Of a stretch of 64,000 bases of DNA, positions 9,157 through 18,427 are shown one piece after another. Position 1 is the first letter of the stretch. Each line of letters starts with the position of its first letter. The stretch comes from Paenibacillus sp. PvR098 (GTDB taxonomy: Bacteria > Bacillota > Bacilli > Paenibacillales > NBRC-103111), in assembly GCF_017833255.1 (NCBI RefSeq), contig NZ_JAFIBU010000001.1, positions 1,054,001 through 1,118,000 on the forward strand. Reading direction: 5' to 3'. The notes below the pieces were generated by a model. It did not search any database and had not been told where the DNA came from. It was given only the letters and a program-made list of their open reading frames with translations. The position numbers and the translations under genes are program-made.

Positions 9157-11859
9157 TTAAGAGGGCAGTTGTTTCTTTAGTTCGTACAAAAAATTCATGG
9201 CCGCCATCGGCGTCATATTCATCAAATCGGCCGTACGCAGCTGCTCAAGCACTTTGTCCGCTTTAGCGTCCTTTCGGGAAGGCTTGTCCACCTTCTCCTC
9301 AGGAGCCGAGAAGAGGCTTAATTGCACGACATCTTGCTGCTCGTCAAGAACTGTCGCCGGCGGACCAGACTCTTCCACCCGCAATGGCATCTCAGGCGCT
9401 TTCCGCTCCCCGCTTTCGCCTGCAGACGCTTGAAGCTGTCCCTGCAGCAGCTCCCCCCGCGCCTCAAACGCGTGAAGCAGCTCGTAGGATCGATCAATAA
9501 TCCCCGCCGGCAATCCGGCGATTTGAGCGCAATAAATGCCGTAGCTGGTGCTGGCCGCTCCGCGGATCAACTTGCGCAGGAATGTGACCTGCTGGCCGCT
9601 CTCCTTTACTGCCATGCAGTAATTGCGCAGCTCACTCAAGCTTTCCTCCAAGTGCGCCAGCTCGTGAAAGTGCGTGGACACCAGCGTCTTGCAGCCGATT
9701 TGATCGTGCAGAAACTCGATCACCGCTTGAGCGATTGCCATGCCCTCTCCTGTGGACGTCCCTCTTCCCAGCTCATCTATGATGACAAGGCTCTTTGCCG
9801 TTGCTTTCTCGGTCATCACTTGAATATCCATCATCTCGACCATGAAGGTGCTTTGGCCGCCGATCAGATCGTCCGCCGCACCGATTCGCGTAAAGATGCG
9901 GTCAACAATCGGCACCTTCGCCCGTTTCGCTGGAACAAAACAACCGATTTGCGCCATTAGGACGATCATCGCCACCTGACGCATATAGGTGCTTTTCCCC
10001 GCCATGTTCGGGCCGGTGATGAGCAGGATGCTTCCATCCTCTTTAGACATCCTGGTTTCGTTGGAGATAAATACGCCGTTCTCAAGTACCGCCTCTACAA
10101 CTGGATGACGCCCTTCTTCAATAATAAGCTCAACCTCATCGCCGACCTCGGGCCGCGTAAAACGGTTCGCGCTGCTGACGTGTGCCAGAGACTGGTACAC
10201 ATCCACTGTGGCAATCAGTTCAGCAAGCTGCTGCAGCCTTGGTATATGCGAAGCCAGCTTGTCCCGGAGCTGGACAAACAAATCGTGCTCCAGATCAACC
10301 ATGCCTTCCTGAGCCTCAAGGATGAGCGCTTCCTTTTCCTTAAGTTCCGGGGTTACGAACCGCTCGGCACTGGCCAGCGTCTGCTTCCGTTCATAACGGC
10401 CCTCTTCCAAGGAGGACAGGTTCGACTTCGTCACCTCGATATAATAACCGAACACTTTGTTAAAACCGATCTTGAGCGATTTAATCCCCGTTCTCTCACG
10501 CTCGTGCTTTTCCAACTCGGCGATCCACTGCTTGCCGTTCGTATTCGCCTCGCGAAGCTGATCCAAGCGTTCGCTGAGCCCTGCACGGATCATGCCCCCG
10601 TCACGGATGGATACGGGAGGCTCGTCCACGATGGCCTCCTCAATCGATGCCATCAAATCCTGGCATGGATCGATCCGGGCTGCCAGCGCTGCCAGCGTAG
10701 CAGATCCACTGGTTTCGCACAGGCGCTGCAGCTGCGGCACCTGTGCGACCGATGCTTTGAGCGCGACCAGATCACGCGCATTAGCGCTGCCGTAAGCGAT
10801 GCGGGCCGTCAGCCGCTCCAGATCGTAGACCTCCTTCAGAGACTGCTTCAGCTCGTCGCGTACGATCAGTTGGCGGTACAGACGTTCCACAGCCTCCAGC
10901 CGGTCTTCAATATGCGCCGCATTCATCAGCGGTTTCTCGATCCAGCGTCGAAGGAGGCGGCCGCCCATCGCGGTCACCGTCTTATCGAGCAACCACAGAA
11001 GCGTGCCCTTCTTGGACCGGTCGCGCACGGTCTCGACCAGCTCCAGATTGCGGCGGGTGAACGGATCCATAATCATATATTGGTTGGGTTCATACACACG
11101 GATATGCTTAATGTGCGTCAGCGCCCTCTTTTGCGTTTCCTGAAGATATTCCATCAGCAGCGCCAGCGTGTCGCGAACGCCCTCGGGCAGCGCACGAAGC
11201 TGCGCATCCGAGAAATGGCCTTCCGGCGACAAACCCCCGCCTGTCGATGCGGCTTGTCGCTCACGGGGCGTCATCACCGCCGACTTCATCCATGCGGCCG
11301 CCCCGCTGCGGATTCTCTCCAGCAGCGCCGGGCTGCCCAGCACCTCCGAAGGGCTGTACACGTTCAGCTCGTCAAGCAGGAGCTCGAAGGAACCGTCAAG
11401 CCGGGTCACGTAAAGCTCTCCGGTAGAGATGTCGCAAGCGGCAAAGCCGTAGCCTTCTCCCGACCGGACAATGGCAGCGATATAATTGTTGCTTGTCTCG
11501 CTGAGCAGACGCGCGTCCATGACCGTACCCGGCGTCACAATGCGGACGATCTCCCTGCGCACAGGCCCCTTCGCTTCAGCCGGATTCTCCACCTGCTCGC
11601 AGATCGCTACCTTATATCCTTTTTCTACCAAACGAACAATATAGCTTTCCGCCGAATGGTAGGGTACGCCGCACATCGGTATTCGCTCCTCCGTACCGCC
11701 TCCCCTGCCGGTTAACGTAATTTCAAGCTCGCGGGAAGCCAGTATGGCGTCGTCGAAAAACAATTCATAGAAATCTCCTAAACGAAAAAACAAAAAAGCG
11801 TCCTGCACCTCCGCCTTGATGGCGAGGTACTGCTCGATCATAGGTGTATATTGGGCCAT
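9157..11859 (-). CDS. mutS: DNA mismatch repair protein MutS
   Basis: 900 residues, a full-length MutS1. The mismatch-probing Phe-X-Glu is at residues 30-32 (FYE). The connector, lever and clamp domains follow, then the ATPase with Walker A GPNMAGKST at 616-624 and Walker B IIDELGRGTST at about 692-702. The C-terminus has the helix-turn-helix dimer region, and the last residues keep the conserved MTPMAAMNFLYELK segment. GGAGGATGAAGC precedes the ATG. It recognises mispairs and small loops and recruits MutL. Confidence 0.97.
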   Translation of the reverse strand: MAQYTPMIEQYLAIKAEVQDAFLFFRLGDFYELFFDDAILASRELEITLTGRGGGTEERIPMCGVPYHSAESYIVRLVEKGYKVAICEQVENPAEAKGPVRREIVRIVTPGTVMDARLLSETSNNYIAAIVRSGEGYGFAACDISTGELYVTRLDGSFELLLDELNVYSPSEVLGSPALLERIRSGAAAWMKSAVMTPRERQAASTGGGLSPEGHFSDAQLRALPEGVRDTLALLMEYLQETQKRALTHIKHIRVYEPNQYMIMDPFTRRNLELVETVRDRSKKGTLLWLLDKTVTAMGGRLLRRWIEKPLMNAAHIEDRLEAVERLYRQLIVRDELKQSLKEVYDLERLTARIAYGSANARDLVALKASVAQVPQLQRLCETSGSATLAALAARIDPCQDLMASIEEAIVDEPPVSIRDGGMIRAGLSERLDQLREANTNGKQWIAELEKHERERTGIKSLKIGFNKVFGYYIEVTKSNLSSLEEGRYERKQTLASAERFVTPELKEKEALILEAQEGMVDLEHDLFVQLRDKLASHIPRLQQLAELIATVDVYQSLAHVSSANRFTRPEVGDEVELIIEEGRHPVVEAVLENGVFISNETRMSKEDGSILLITGPNMAGKSTYMRQVAMIVLMAQIGCFVPAKRAKVPIVDRIFTRIGAADDLIGGQSTFMVEMMDIQVMTEKATAKSLVIIDELGRGTSTGEGMAIAQAVIEFLHDQIGCKTLVSTHFHELAHLEESLSELRNYCMAVKESGQQVTFLRKLIRGAASTSYGIYCAQIAGLPAGIIDRSYELLHAFEARGELLQGQLQASAGESGERKAPEMPLRVEESGPPATVLDEQQDVVQLSLFSAPEEKVDKPSRKDAKADKVLEQLRTADLMNMTPMAAMNFLYELKKQLPS

Positions 11860-12054
11860 GCTTCATCCTCCAGAATGACTCTTCAAATCCGCCCGAAACC
11901 AAGGTTTGACCATCCCTTATTCTTATGTACATAGGGTCAGACGGGCGACTACAGTATATGAAAGTCCGCTGCACTTCGGCGAACCTTCATCCTTCTATTT
12001 TTCTCTCTATCATGCCAACCATTATATCACGAAAAGATAGAGAACTCTCGCGTT

Positions 12055-13545
12055 CTATGTAAAGGGAGAGATTTTCCATTTGGGCCGAATGTCTTCCTGC
12101 TCGTTCCATGCTCTCTTCTGCAGCATCATGCGGCGAAGAGGCAGGAGGTAAGATTCATGGCGCGCATAACCAGGCAGCTTTTCCAAATCGCGCCAAAGCG
12201 CCGCAAGCAGCGGCCGGATACGAGCTTTATCCCCGTGGTAATACGCTTTCGTAACTTCAGGCTCGGAGAGCGGCCTCTGCTTCAGCTCTAGGTAATGCTC
12301 AGCCACAAGCTTCGCCAGTGCCAGCACGCCCTTGGCTACCACAGGAGATACCATCCAGCTCGGCAGTACGCGATATTCGAACCCGCCGTGCTTCGCCTTG
12401 CGAAAATCACCCAAAAATCCATATTTCGGTTTCCGTAATCCGGTCGTCGTATCCTCAAGCAGTGTAAGCGGAAGCGCGATATAGTTGTCCAGCGCCCGCA
12501 GCAGCCTGCAATCCAGCGGAGTCCCGCTGAAATGAATATGTCCTCCAAGCGGAAGCCCTCGAACCGGCATACCGCCAGCCACCCACTGCAGCTCCGGATC
12601 CGTGATTCGCTTGGCGGCAAGCTGCATCGTCCGGTGAAGATGGATAACAAGCTCCCGCACCTCTGTACTTGGTTTTGGCCGCAGCTCGGCCAAGGGGTAT
12701 ATTTTCCTCCGGCTGCGGAGCACGATGGCATCGCAGCCGAACGGGCCCTCCTTATCCACATAGTGGGAAGCGAACTTCACTTTCCCCTGCCGGGTAACGA
12801 TCAGAAATTCCGGGTCCGCCCCCAGCATCACCTCGCTGTGATTGCGGAATACGCCGGCAGCTAACTGCTCGTCAAGCCGATTCATCGCTTCCGCGTACAG
12901 CTCAGCAAGCCGAAGCGTCAACTTAGGAATCGCTTCCAAGCGAAGTACGGCCATTTTACCGTTTGGTCTTACACCGATGCGGACAACGCCGTAGTCGAGT
13001 CCAAGCGCATAAATCGATTTGATAGCTTCGCGCATCGCATGGGCGGCATAATAGTTCGGTTGACTGGTTCCGATCTCCGTCCATTCGGTTGTAGCACCAT
13101 CCCGGACCCGCACTCCTGATGGAGCCCCCTTGCCATAGTACACGCCATAAGACTTATAAAACAGCGACAGCGCCTGCAGGTGGAACACGGGCACTACATA
13201 AACATGAGACCAGCGCCGGCTATCGTCTGGAACGTTGGATGCAGCTATCCGGTGCGCATAAACCGGCTGAGACGCCATATCCATTAAGGATTCCTCCGCT
13301 TCCAAAGCACAATCTATCCCATTCATGCTCAGAATCTCGGCCGCCCGCGGCAGCTGTAAGGAAAGCAGTACGCTTTTGACCGGCTGCAGCACCTCCGCAT
13401 ACCCTCTTTCCGGATGATAGGCTCCCCAATGGATGACGTAGCTTTCTTCTTGGTTTGACGGCAATTGGGTACCGTGAGGAATATGCAGCTTGTCTAGCAG
13501 CAGCTCCAGCGTCGGTTCGTGGGAATGCAGCAAAAAAGCGCGCAT
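12055..13545 (-). CDS. putative amidoligase-domain protein (phiEco32-like COOH-NH2 ligase type 2)
   Basis: About 496 residues. The N-terminal 220 residues are not recognised. The C-terminal half has GADPEFLIV at about residue 240 and GGHIHFSG at about 345, the pattern of the ATP-grasp-like COOH-NH2 ligase family first described from phage phiEco32, related to glutamine synthetase/GCS folds. Such enzymes are predicted to form amide or peptide bonds, but no substrate is known for the Paenibacillus proteins. The ATG at 13545 was chosen for AAGGAGG eight bases upstream. It sits between cotE and mutS, so a role in spore or envelope peptide modification is possible but is only inference from position. 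Confidence 0.72.
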   Translation of the reverse strand: MRAFLLHSHEPTLELLLDKLHIPHGTQLPSNQEESYVIHWGAYHPERGYAEVLQPVKSVLLSLQLPRAAEILSMNGIDCALEAEESLMDMASQPVYAHRIAASNVPDDSRRWSHVYVVPVFHLQALSLFYKSYGVYYGKGAPSGVRVRDGATTEWTEIGTSQPNYYAAHAMREAIKSIYALGLDYGVVRIGVRPNGKMAVLRLEAIPKLTLRLAELYAEAMNRLDEQLAAGVFRNHSEVMLGADPEFLIVTRQGKVKFASHYVDKEGPFGCDAIVLRSRRKIYPLAELRPKPSTEVRELVIHLHRTMQLAAKRITDPELQWVAGGMPVRGLPLGGHIHFSGTPLDCRLLRALDNYIALPLTLLEDTTTGLRKPKYGFLGDFRKAKHGGFEYRVLPSWMVSPVVAKGVLALAKLVAEHYLELKQRPLSEPEVTKAYYHGDKARIRPLLAALWRDLEKLPGYARHESYLLPLRRMMLQKRAWNEQEDIRPKWKISPFT

Positions 13546-13674
13546 AAGGAGGTCCTCCTTCTTCAAGTTGCGGCTGTGCCCAGCCGAGGCTAATGTTCAA
13601 TTCTTTGAGACGGATCCGCTGAATGTTTGGATGTTAAGGCAAATGCCCATTTTGCTTCGGACAACCGCGGGGAA

Positions 13675-13702
13675 CAAAAAAGAGGGCTGACGCCCTCTGC
13701 CG
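13675..13702 (-). terminator. rho-independent terminator of cotE
   Basis: On the minus strand AGAGGGC-GTCA-GCCCTCT is followed by TTTTTTG, about 40 bases after the cotE stop codon. Confidence 0.8.
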
Positions 13703-13742
13703 AAATGCCTTGTTCCGGCATATGATGTTAGTACAAAGCGGA

Positions 13743-14309
13743 TCAATCCATTTCCTCGTCTAACAGATCAGGATCGAGGTCCTCATAATCGCCGTCGTCG
13801 GAACTGTCAAATTCCACCTGCTTATCGTCGAAATCATCGCAGCCGTTAGGGCATACCACCACGCATACCTTCGTCTCTGCGATCATTTCTACCTTAAACT
13901 CCCGTTCTACGCGGATAAGCACCGTGTCTCCATAAGTAGAGATACTTGCTTCCACGCAGTTCGGTTCTTGTGTAGCGACAGCCGATACCTCCGCCGTCGT
14001 CGGCTTATGCTTTTTGTCGAGATAGTGAAGCGAGACCACCTCTGCATAAGATACGGTTTCTTTCGCAACATCCGTTTTGGTATTTCGATCGTACGAATAC
14101 CATATGTTGATGTCGTAAGTACCTACCACTTCCACATTTTCACCCGACTTCACCGCATCGTATTGGTTGTTGATTATCCAAGCACCCAAAATACTGGTCG
14201 GAGAATGAGGCGGAGTGACCGAGTTGGTTACTTGTGAGAATTTGCGTCCTTTGCCACAGACAGCCTTCGTATAGATCTCTCTGCACTGCAAATCTTTATC
14301 TAATGACAT
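13743..14309 (-). CDS. cotE: outer spore coat morphogenetic protein CotE
   Basis: About 188 residues beginning MSLDKDLQCREIYTKAVCGKG, a strong match to CotE of Bacillales. The central beta-rich part has NSVTPPHSPTSILGAW and the C-terminus is very acidic (Asp/Glu run), both CotE hallmarks. CotE forms the ring around the forespore that nucleates the outer coat. The ATG at 14309 follows GGAGGAGGT. An upstream in-frame ATG would itself contain the ribosome site. Expression is expected in the mother cell. Its place beside mutS matches B. subtilis. Confidence 0.95.
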   Translation of the reverse strand: MSLDKDLQCREIYTKAVCGKGRKFSQVTNSVTPPHSPTSILGAWIINNQYDAVKSGENVEVVGTYDINIWYSYDRNTKTDVAKETVSYAEVVSLHYLDKKHKPTTAEVSAVATQEPNCVEASISTYGDTVLIRVEREFKVEMIAETKVCVVVCPNGCDDFDDKQVEFDSSDDGDYEDLDPDLLDEEMD

Positions 14310-14429
14310 CCTTCTAACCTCCTCCATACAATCATTCATTACATTTGTATGCAGGACATTCGTCTAGTGTGCTCATTTTCTTTATCATTTTTAATTTATT
14401 TCAAAAGGTTCTCAGAAACGTGCCGTTCC

Positions 14430-15419
14430 TTATGCGTCCTCCCCCAGAGGGCGTTTTTCTCGTTTGGCCACACTCAAATAAACCTTCATCTCTTCCGTGA
14501 GCTGCAGCAATGCGGCACGAATCTCGAACTCCTCGCGCGTGGACGGAAGCGGCATTGCTTTGAACTGTTTCTCCAGCTCCTTCAGCTTATTCTCGGCTCT
14601 TCCCGTATAGTGCGGAAGCTTCACGTCCTCCGACAGTCCCTTGAAAACGCCGGCCAGCAGCTCCCCGTGCGGCAGTGTCTGATATACCCGGGCAACCAGC
14701 TGCACCATCCGCTGAATAGCTTCCATCTGCCGTTCGCGCATGTAGAAATAGACGGGCCACGCCGCACGGCCGCTCATCAGGCTGTTCTCGTCCGCACGCT
14801 CGGCAGCCTTGATCGCTTGATCCAGCAAATCCTCGGCCTCCAGCAATTCACCGCCGCTCCAAATATACTCTGTATCTCTCAGATGGCGCGATAGCTCAGT
14901 AAATATCTGCGAGAACAGCTGCTCTACCCTCGTTTTGTAATCCTGCAGATGCTTGTCCTCTTTGGGCATATACATCACATTAATTAAAGTAGCCGTACCT
15001 AGGCCAACGAGCAGCAGCGCGATTTCGTTCACCAGCAGCTCTGCGGTAAGGCTCCCGGCAGCGAACATATGCAGTATCATGACGGAGCTGGTGACGATAC
15101 CCTCTTTCAAATGGAGCCGGCTCAAAATCGGATAAATCAACATGACAAACAGCCCGACAACCCAAATGTGAAAGCCGAATATCCACAATAACGCAGCACC
15201 TGCAAATAGGCCCAATACCGAAGCGGCTATGCGCTGAAACGATGTGTTCAGACCTCTTTTTTTGGTCACGTCCACCCCGAGCACCGCAAGCAAACCCGCC
15301 GAGAACGGCGACTGCAGCCCGAGCGCCTGTGAGATGTAAATCGCTGCCACAACGGCTACTGCCGTTTTTAATACCCGAATCCCCATGTGCGCTTTCCTCG
15401 CTTTAAACAATCTATCCAC
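14430..15419 (-). CDS. aromatic acid exporter family (ArAE/FUSC-like) membrane protein
   Basis: 329 residues. Four to five membrane segments occupy about residues 12-150, including AVAVVAAIYISQ, AASVLGLFAGAALLW and VVGLFVMLIYPIL. A cytoplasmic helical C-terminal domain of about 170 residues follows. This is the Gram-positive aromatic-acid-exporter layout (N-terminal ArAE_1 domain plus C-terminal ArAE_1_C domain), as in B. subtilis YqjA. Transport substrates in Firmicutes are not established. The start is uncertain: GTG at 15419 has AGAGGT upstream, while ATG at 15386 has GAGGAA upstream and gives a more typical N-terminus. Confidence 0.8.
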   Translation of the reverse strand: MDRLFKARKAHMGIRVLKTAVAVVAAIYISQALGLQSPFSAGLLAVLGVDVTKKRGLNTSFQRIAASVLGLFAGAALLWIFGFHIWVVGLFVMLIYPILSRLHLKEGIVTSSVMILHMFAAGSLTAELLVNEIALLLVGLGTATLINVMYMPKEDKHLQDYKTRVEQLFSQIFTELSRHLRDTEYIWSGGELLEAEDLLDQAIKAAERADENSLMSGRAAWPVYFYMRERQMEAIQRMVQLVARVYQTLPHGELLAGVFKGLSEDVKLPHYTGRAENKLKELEKQFKAMPLPSTREEFEIRAALLQLTEEMKVYLSVAKREKRPLGEDA

Positions 15420-15462
15420 ATCTTACCTCTTTCGGGTGATTTCCTCAACGGACCTTATGTAC

Positions 15463-15494
15463 AAAAAAAAGGAACCGCCCTCTGAGCCGATTCC
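15463..15494 (-). terminator. rho-independent terminator of the ABC importer operon
   Basis: On the minus strand GGAATCG...CGGTTCC is followed by eight T, ten bases after the permease stop codon. Confidence 0.7.
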
Positions 15495-15504
15495 CGCGCA
15501 CCCT

Positions 15505-16356
15505 TTACTGCTTCCTGCCCACCAGCTTTCCTTCCAGATACGCCACTCCTTGGTACATCATCGTTGCGGCGATAGCGATAATAAACAGGCTGCCGATCAC
15601 CAGCGTGAAGTTGAAGACCTGAAAGCCATAAATAATTAAATAACCAAGCCCCTGTTTGGATACGAGATATTCGCCTACAATGACCCCGACCCAAGACAGG
15701 CCCACGTTCACCTTGAGTGTGGATACGATGGTCGGATAAGAGGCCGGCAAAACCACTTTACGGAATACGGTCCGCCGGTTTCCCCCGAAGATCTGAACGA
15801 CCTTGATAAAATTCGGATCCACCTCGCGGAAGCTGTTATAAATGACCAATATCGTAATGATCACGGTGATGGAAAGCGTGGTGGCGATGATCGACATCAT
15901 CCCAGGACCGAGCGCTACAATAAAAAGCGGTCCGAGCGCCACTTTGGGCAAGCTGTTCAACACGACAATGTAAGGATCCAACACCCTGGAGAGGAACGGA
16001 GAGAACCAGATCAGCGCGGCAATGGATGTGCCCAGCACCGTTCCCAGCAGGAAGCCGATGACGGTCTCCCATACCGTCACCCAGGTGTGGATTAGCATGG
16101 TACCGTCGGCTATCTTCTCAATCAGCAGTCCGACGACCCTACTGGGGGAGCTGAACAATAGTCCATCGATCCATTGGAGCCGACTGGCCGTTTCCCATAA
16201 CCCGAAAAACAATATCAATAAGCTGATCTGTGTCAAACGAACATAGAAGGTAAGCTTCCGCTCCCTGCTGCAAAACTGATCGAAGACCCGCTTGGCCAGT
16301 GGATCCACAGAGGTCTCGACCTCATGCTGAAGTCCCGTTCGTTCAATTGGGTTCAC
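15505..16356 (-). CDS. ABC transporter permease (SsuC/TauC/ThiX type)
   Basis: 283 residues with about six membrane helices and the EAA-loop region near [23 protein letters not shown], the docking site for the ATPase. The start is GTG at 16356, with GGAGGGGG upstream. It overlaps the end of the ATPase gene by 14 bases, so the two are translationally coupled. Together with the ATPase and the NMT1-type binding protein upstream it forms a three-gene importer of the sulfonate/nitrate/thiamine-precursor class. The exact ligand cannot be told from the sequence. Confidence 0.9.
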   Translation of the reverse strand: MNPIERTGLQHEVETSVDPLAKRVFDQFCSRERKLTFYVRLTQISLLILFFGLWETASRLQWIDGLLFSSPSRVVGLLIEKIADGTMLIHTWVTVWETVIGFLLGTVLGTSIAALIWFSPFLSRVLDPYIVVLNSLPKVALGPLFIVALGPGMMSIIATTLSITVIITILVIYNSFREVDPNFIKVVQIFGGNRRTVFRKVVLPASYPTIVSTLKVNVGLSWVGVIVGEYLVSKQGLGYLIIYGFQVFNFTLVIGSLFIIAIAATMMYQGVAYLEGKLVGRKQ

Positions 16357-17140
16357 TTCCGCCCCCTCCCTTCTTGTCCATCTGCTCGAAAAGGCCCCAA
16401 AGATGATGAAACAGCTCGTGGAAGCCTTCTTCCTCACGCGCCTTGAGCGGCAGCGCTCGGCGAATCGCGGACGGCACCTCCACCTCCGCAAGCACGCGCC
16501 CCGGATTCGGACACAGCACGATAATGCGGTCGCTCATAGCAATCGCTTCGGAGATATCGTGCGTGACGAGCACCGCGGTTTTTCCTCGTGCTTTCAGCGT
16601 CTGTGCCACAAGGTCCTCGAGCTGCAGCTTGGTTTGGTAATCAAGCGCGGAGAACGGTTCATCTAATAACAGGATTTCCGGCTCTGGAGCGAGTGTCCGC
16701 ACAAGCGCAACCCTCTGCCGCATCCCTCCGGATAGCTGATGAGGATAACGCTCCGCCTGCTCGCTAAGACCCATTTCATCCAAGAGTGCCAATACGGAAG
16801 ACCGAGTCTTTGCATTCAGCCGACCGAGCAGCTCCAAACCGATCGATGCATTCTCATCAATCGTGCGCCACGGAAATAAATAGTCCTGCTGCAGCATATA
16901 GCCGACCTTAGGTGTCGGCTTTTGAATCTCCTCCCCCAAAATGCGAATCGTCCCGGAAGTCGTCGGCAGCAATCCGCTGATTAGAGACAGCAAAGTCGTC
17001 TTGCCGCAGCCGCTCGGACCGATCAGGCTTACGAATTCACCCGGACGAACGCTGAGATCAATATCTTTCAGCGCCACGAAAGTGCCTTTTCGATTCACAA
17101 ACACTTGCGACACGCCGTTCAATTCCACGGCGGATATCAT
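16343..17140 (-). CDS. ABC transporter ATP-binding protein (SsuB/TauB type)
   Basis: 265 residues. Walker [10 protein letters not shown] is at about 41-49, the Q-loop is near [11 protein letters not shown], signature LSGGM at 136-140, Walker B LLLDEP about 157-162 and the switch His in VTHDISEA. The subfamily is that of nitrate/sulfonate/taurine importers. The ATG at 17140 has AAAGGAGG seven bases upstream. Longer in-frame starts lack a site. It energises the adjacent permease. Confidence 0.93.
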   Translation of the reverse strand: MISAVELNGVSQVFVNRKGTFVALKDIDLSVRPGEFVSLIGPSGCGKTTLLSLISGLLPTTSGTIRILGEEIQKPTPKVGYMLQQDYLFPWRTIDENASIGLELLGRLNAKTRSSVLALLDEMGLSEQAERYPHQLSGGMRQRVALVRTLAPEPEILLLDEPFSALDYQTKLQLEDLVAQTLKARGKTAVLVTHDISEAIAMSDRIIVLCPNPGRVLAEVEVPSAIRRALPLKAREEEGFHELFHHLWGLFEQMDKKGGGGSEPN

Positions 17141-17242
17141 GCTCATCCCTCCTTTGTTTGCTTCATGAAGATAGCGAAGGGGCGTTCTGGCCTTAACTCC
17201 CATGATAGCCCCACTCACTTAACAACGCTCTATCCGCACTTA

Positions 17243-18268
17243 TTACTTGATGATTTGCTTGGCTTTCTCGGCAAACTGGGTGTCTACCAGAGCTTTATGA
17301 TCCACACGCTGCTTCAGCTCTCCAGCCGCTTCCATGATATCCTGAAGATTGTTCCACTCCTGCTCGTCTACGATCCCGTCGGTCGCGAAGGAGCCTTGAT
17401 CCTTATAACGCTTTACGACGTTCTTGATAATTTCTTTATCCGTATCCTGGAAGAACGATGCGATCGCCTCCGTAATTTCGTCGGGGCTGCTTTGCTGCAC
17501 CCAATTCTGCGCCTGCTGCACCGCATTCGCAAACTTCTGGATGGTTTCATTATTGTTGTCAATGAAGCTTTTCTTGGCCATAAACACGGTATATGGCAGC
17601 TTGCCGCTTTCTACTCCGAAGGAGGCGATCACGTGACCTTTGCCCTCGTTCTCAAACATCGTCGCTTGCGGCTCAAACAACTGTACATAGTCGCCCGTTC
17701 CAGAGGCGAACGCCGTAGGAATATTGGCAAAATCTACGTTCTGAAGCAGGTTCAGGTCCTTATGCGGATCGATACCGTGCTTTTTCAGCGTAAATTCACC
17801 CGCCATCTGTGGCATTCCGCCTTTTCTTTGTCCAAGGAAGGTGCTCCCCTTCAGCGTATTCCAATCGAACGTGCCTTCCAGCTTTTTACGGGAGACTAGA
17901 AACGTTCCGTCCGTTTGTGTCATCTGAGCAAAATTGATTACCGGATCGGCGCTGCCCTGCTGGTGTACATAAATGGATGTTTCCGAACCCACGAGTGCCA
18001 CGTCGATCCCGCCCGACAGCAGCGTCGTCATCGTCTTATCACCTCCGAACGTCGTCGTCAGCTCGACATCCAGACCCTGCTCCTGAAAAAATCCTTTGCT
18101 AATAGCCACATATTCCGGCGCATAGAAGATCGAACGCGTAACCTCGCCAATACGCACCTTCTGGATCTCCCCCGCCTTTTCCGTTCCGCAACCCGCAAGC
18201 ACCGCACCCATTGCCAGAATGAACGCGAGAGCCACACCTAGTCGCTTACCCCACTGCTTTGTAATCAT
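17243..18268 (-). CDS. ABC transporter substrate-binding lipoprotein (NMT1/SsuA-like)
   Basis: 341 residues with lipoprotein signal and lipobox LAGCG at about residues 24-28. The mature part has the NMT1/THI5-like periplasmic-binding fold, with EYVAISKGFFQEQGLDVEL and GGIDVALVGSE near the start. Ligands of this class include aliphatic sulfonates, taurine, riboflavin or thiamine precursors. No clear thiamine or S-box riboswitch is visible upstream, so the ligand remains open. It is the first gene of a binding protein - ATPase - permease operon, and GGGAGGGACTGGCCT precedes the ATG. Confidence 0.9.
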   Translation of the reverse strand: MITKQWGKRLGVALAFILAMGAVLAGCGTEKAGEIQKVRIGEVTRSIFYAPEYVAISKGFFQEQGLDVELTTTFGGDKTMTTLLSGGIDVALVGSETSIYVHQQGSADPVINFAQMTQTDGTFLVSRKKLEGTFDWNTLKGSTFLGQRKGGMPQMAGEFTLKKHGIDPHKDLNLLQNVDFANIPTAFASGTGDYVQLFEPQATMFENEGKGHVIASFGVESGKLPYTVFMAKKSFIDNNNETIQKFANAVQQAQNWVQQSSPDEITEAIASFFQDTDKEIIKNVVKRYKDQGSFATDGIVDEQEWNNLQDIMEAAGELKQRVDHKALVDTQFAEKAKQIIK

Positions 18269-18365
18269 AGGCCAGTCCCTCCCTGTCTGTTTCTTTAAAT
18301 CATGATGCCATCATATGCACCCGCCTATTGAAAGGTTCGGGATGGACAGCAGACGGCTGCCCTCT

Positions 18366-18409
18366 AAAACATAAAAGGCATTCCCCGGGATGTCCCAAGG
18401 AATGCCTTA
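18366..18409 (-). terminator. rho-independent terminator of the M32 carboxypeptidase gene
   Basis: On the minus strand AAGGCATTCC (12-base loop) GGGGAATGCCTT is followed by TTATGTTTT, just past the carboxypeptidase stop. Confidence 0.8.
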
Positions 18410-18427
18410 TTAAGGAAATAATAGATT

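Noticed and set aside
10105-11715. 536-codon open frame on the plus strand
   Set aside because: It lies wholly opposite mutS, has no recognisable motif and is a by-product of GC-rich coding on the other strand.
18269-18330. Possible riboswitch before the NMT1-type importer
   Set aside because: No thiamine, SAM or FMN element could be recognised in the short leader.
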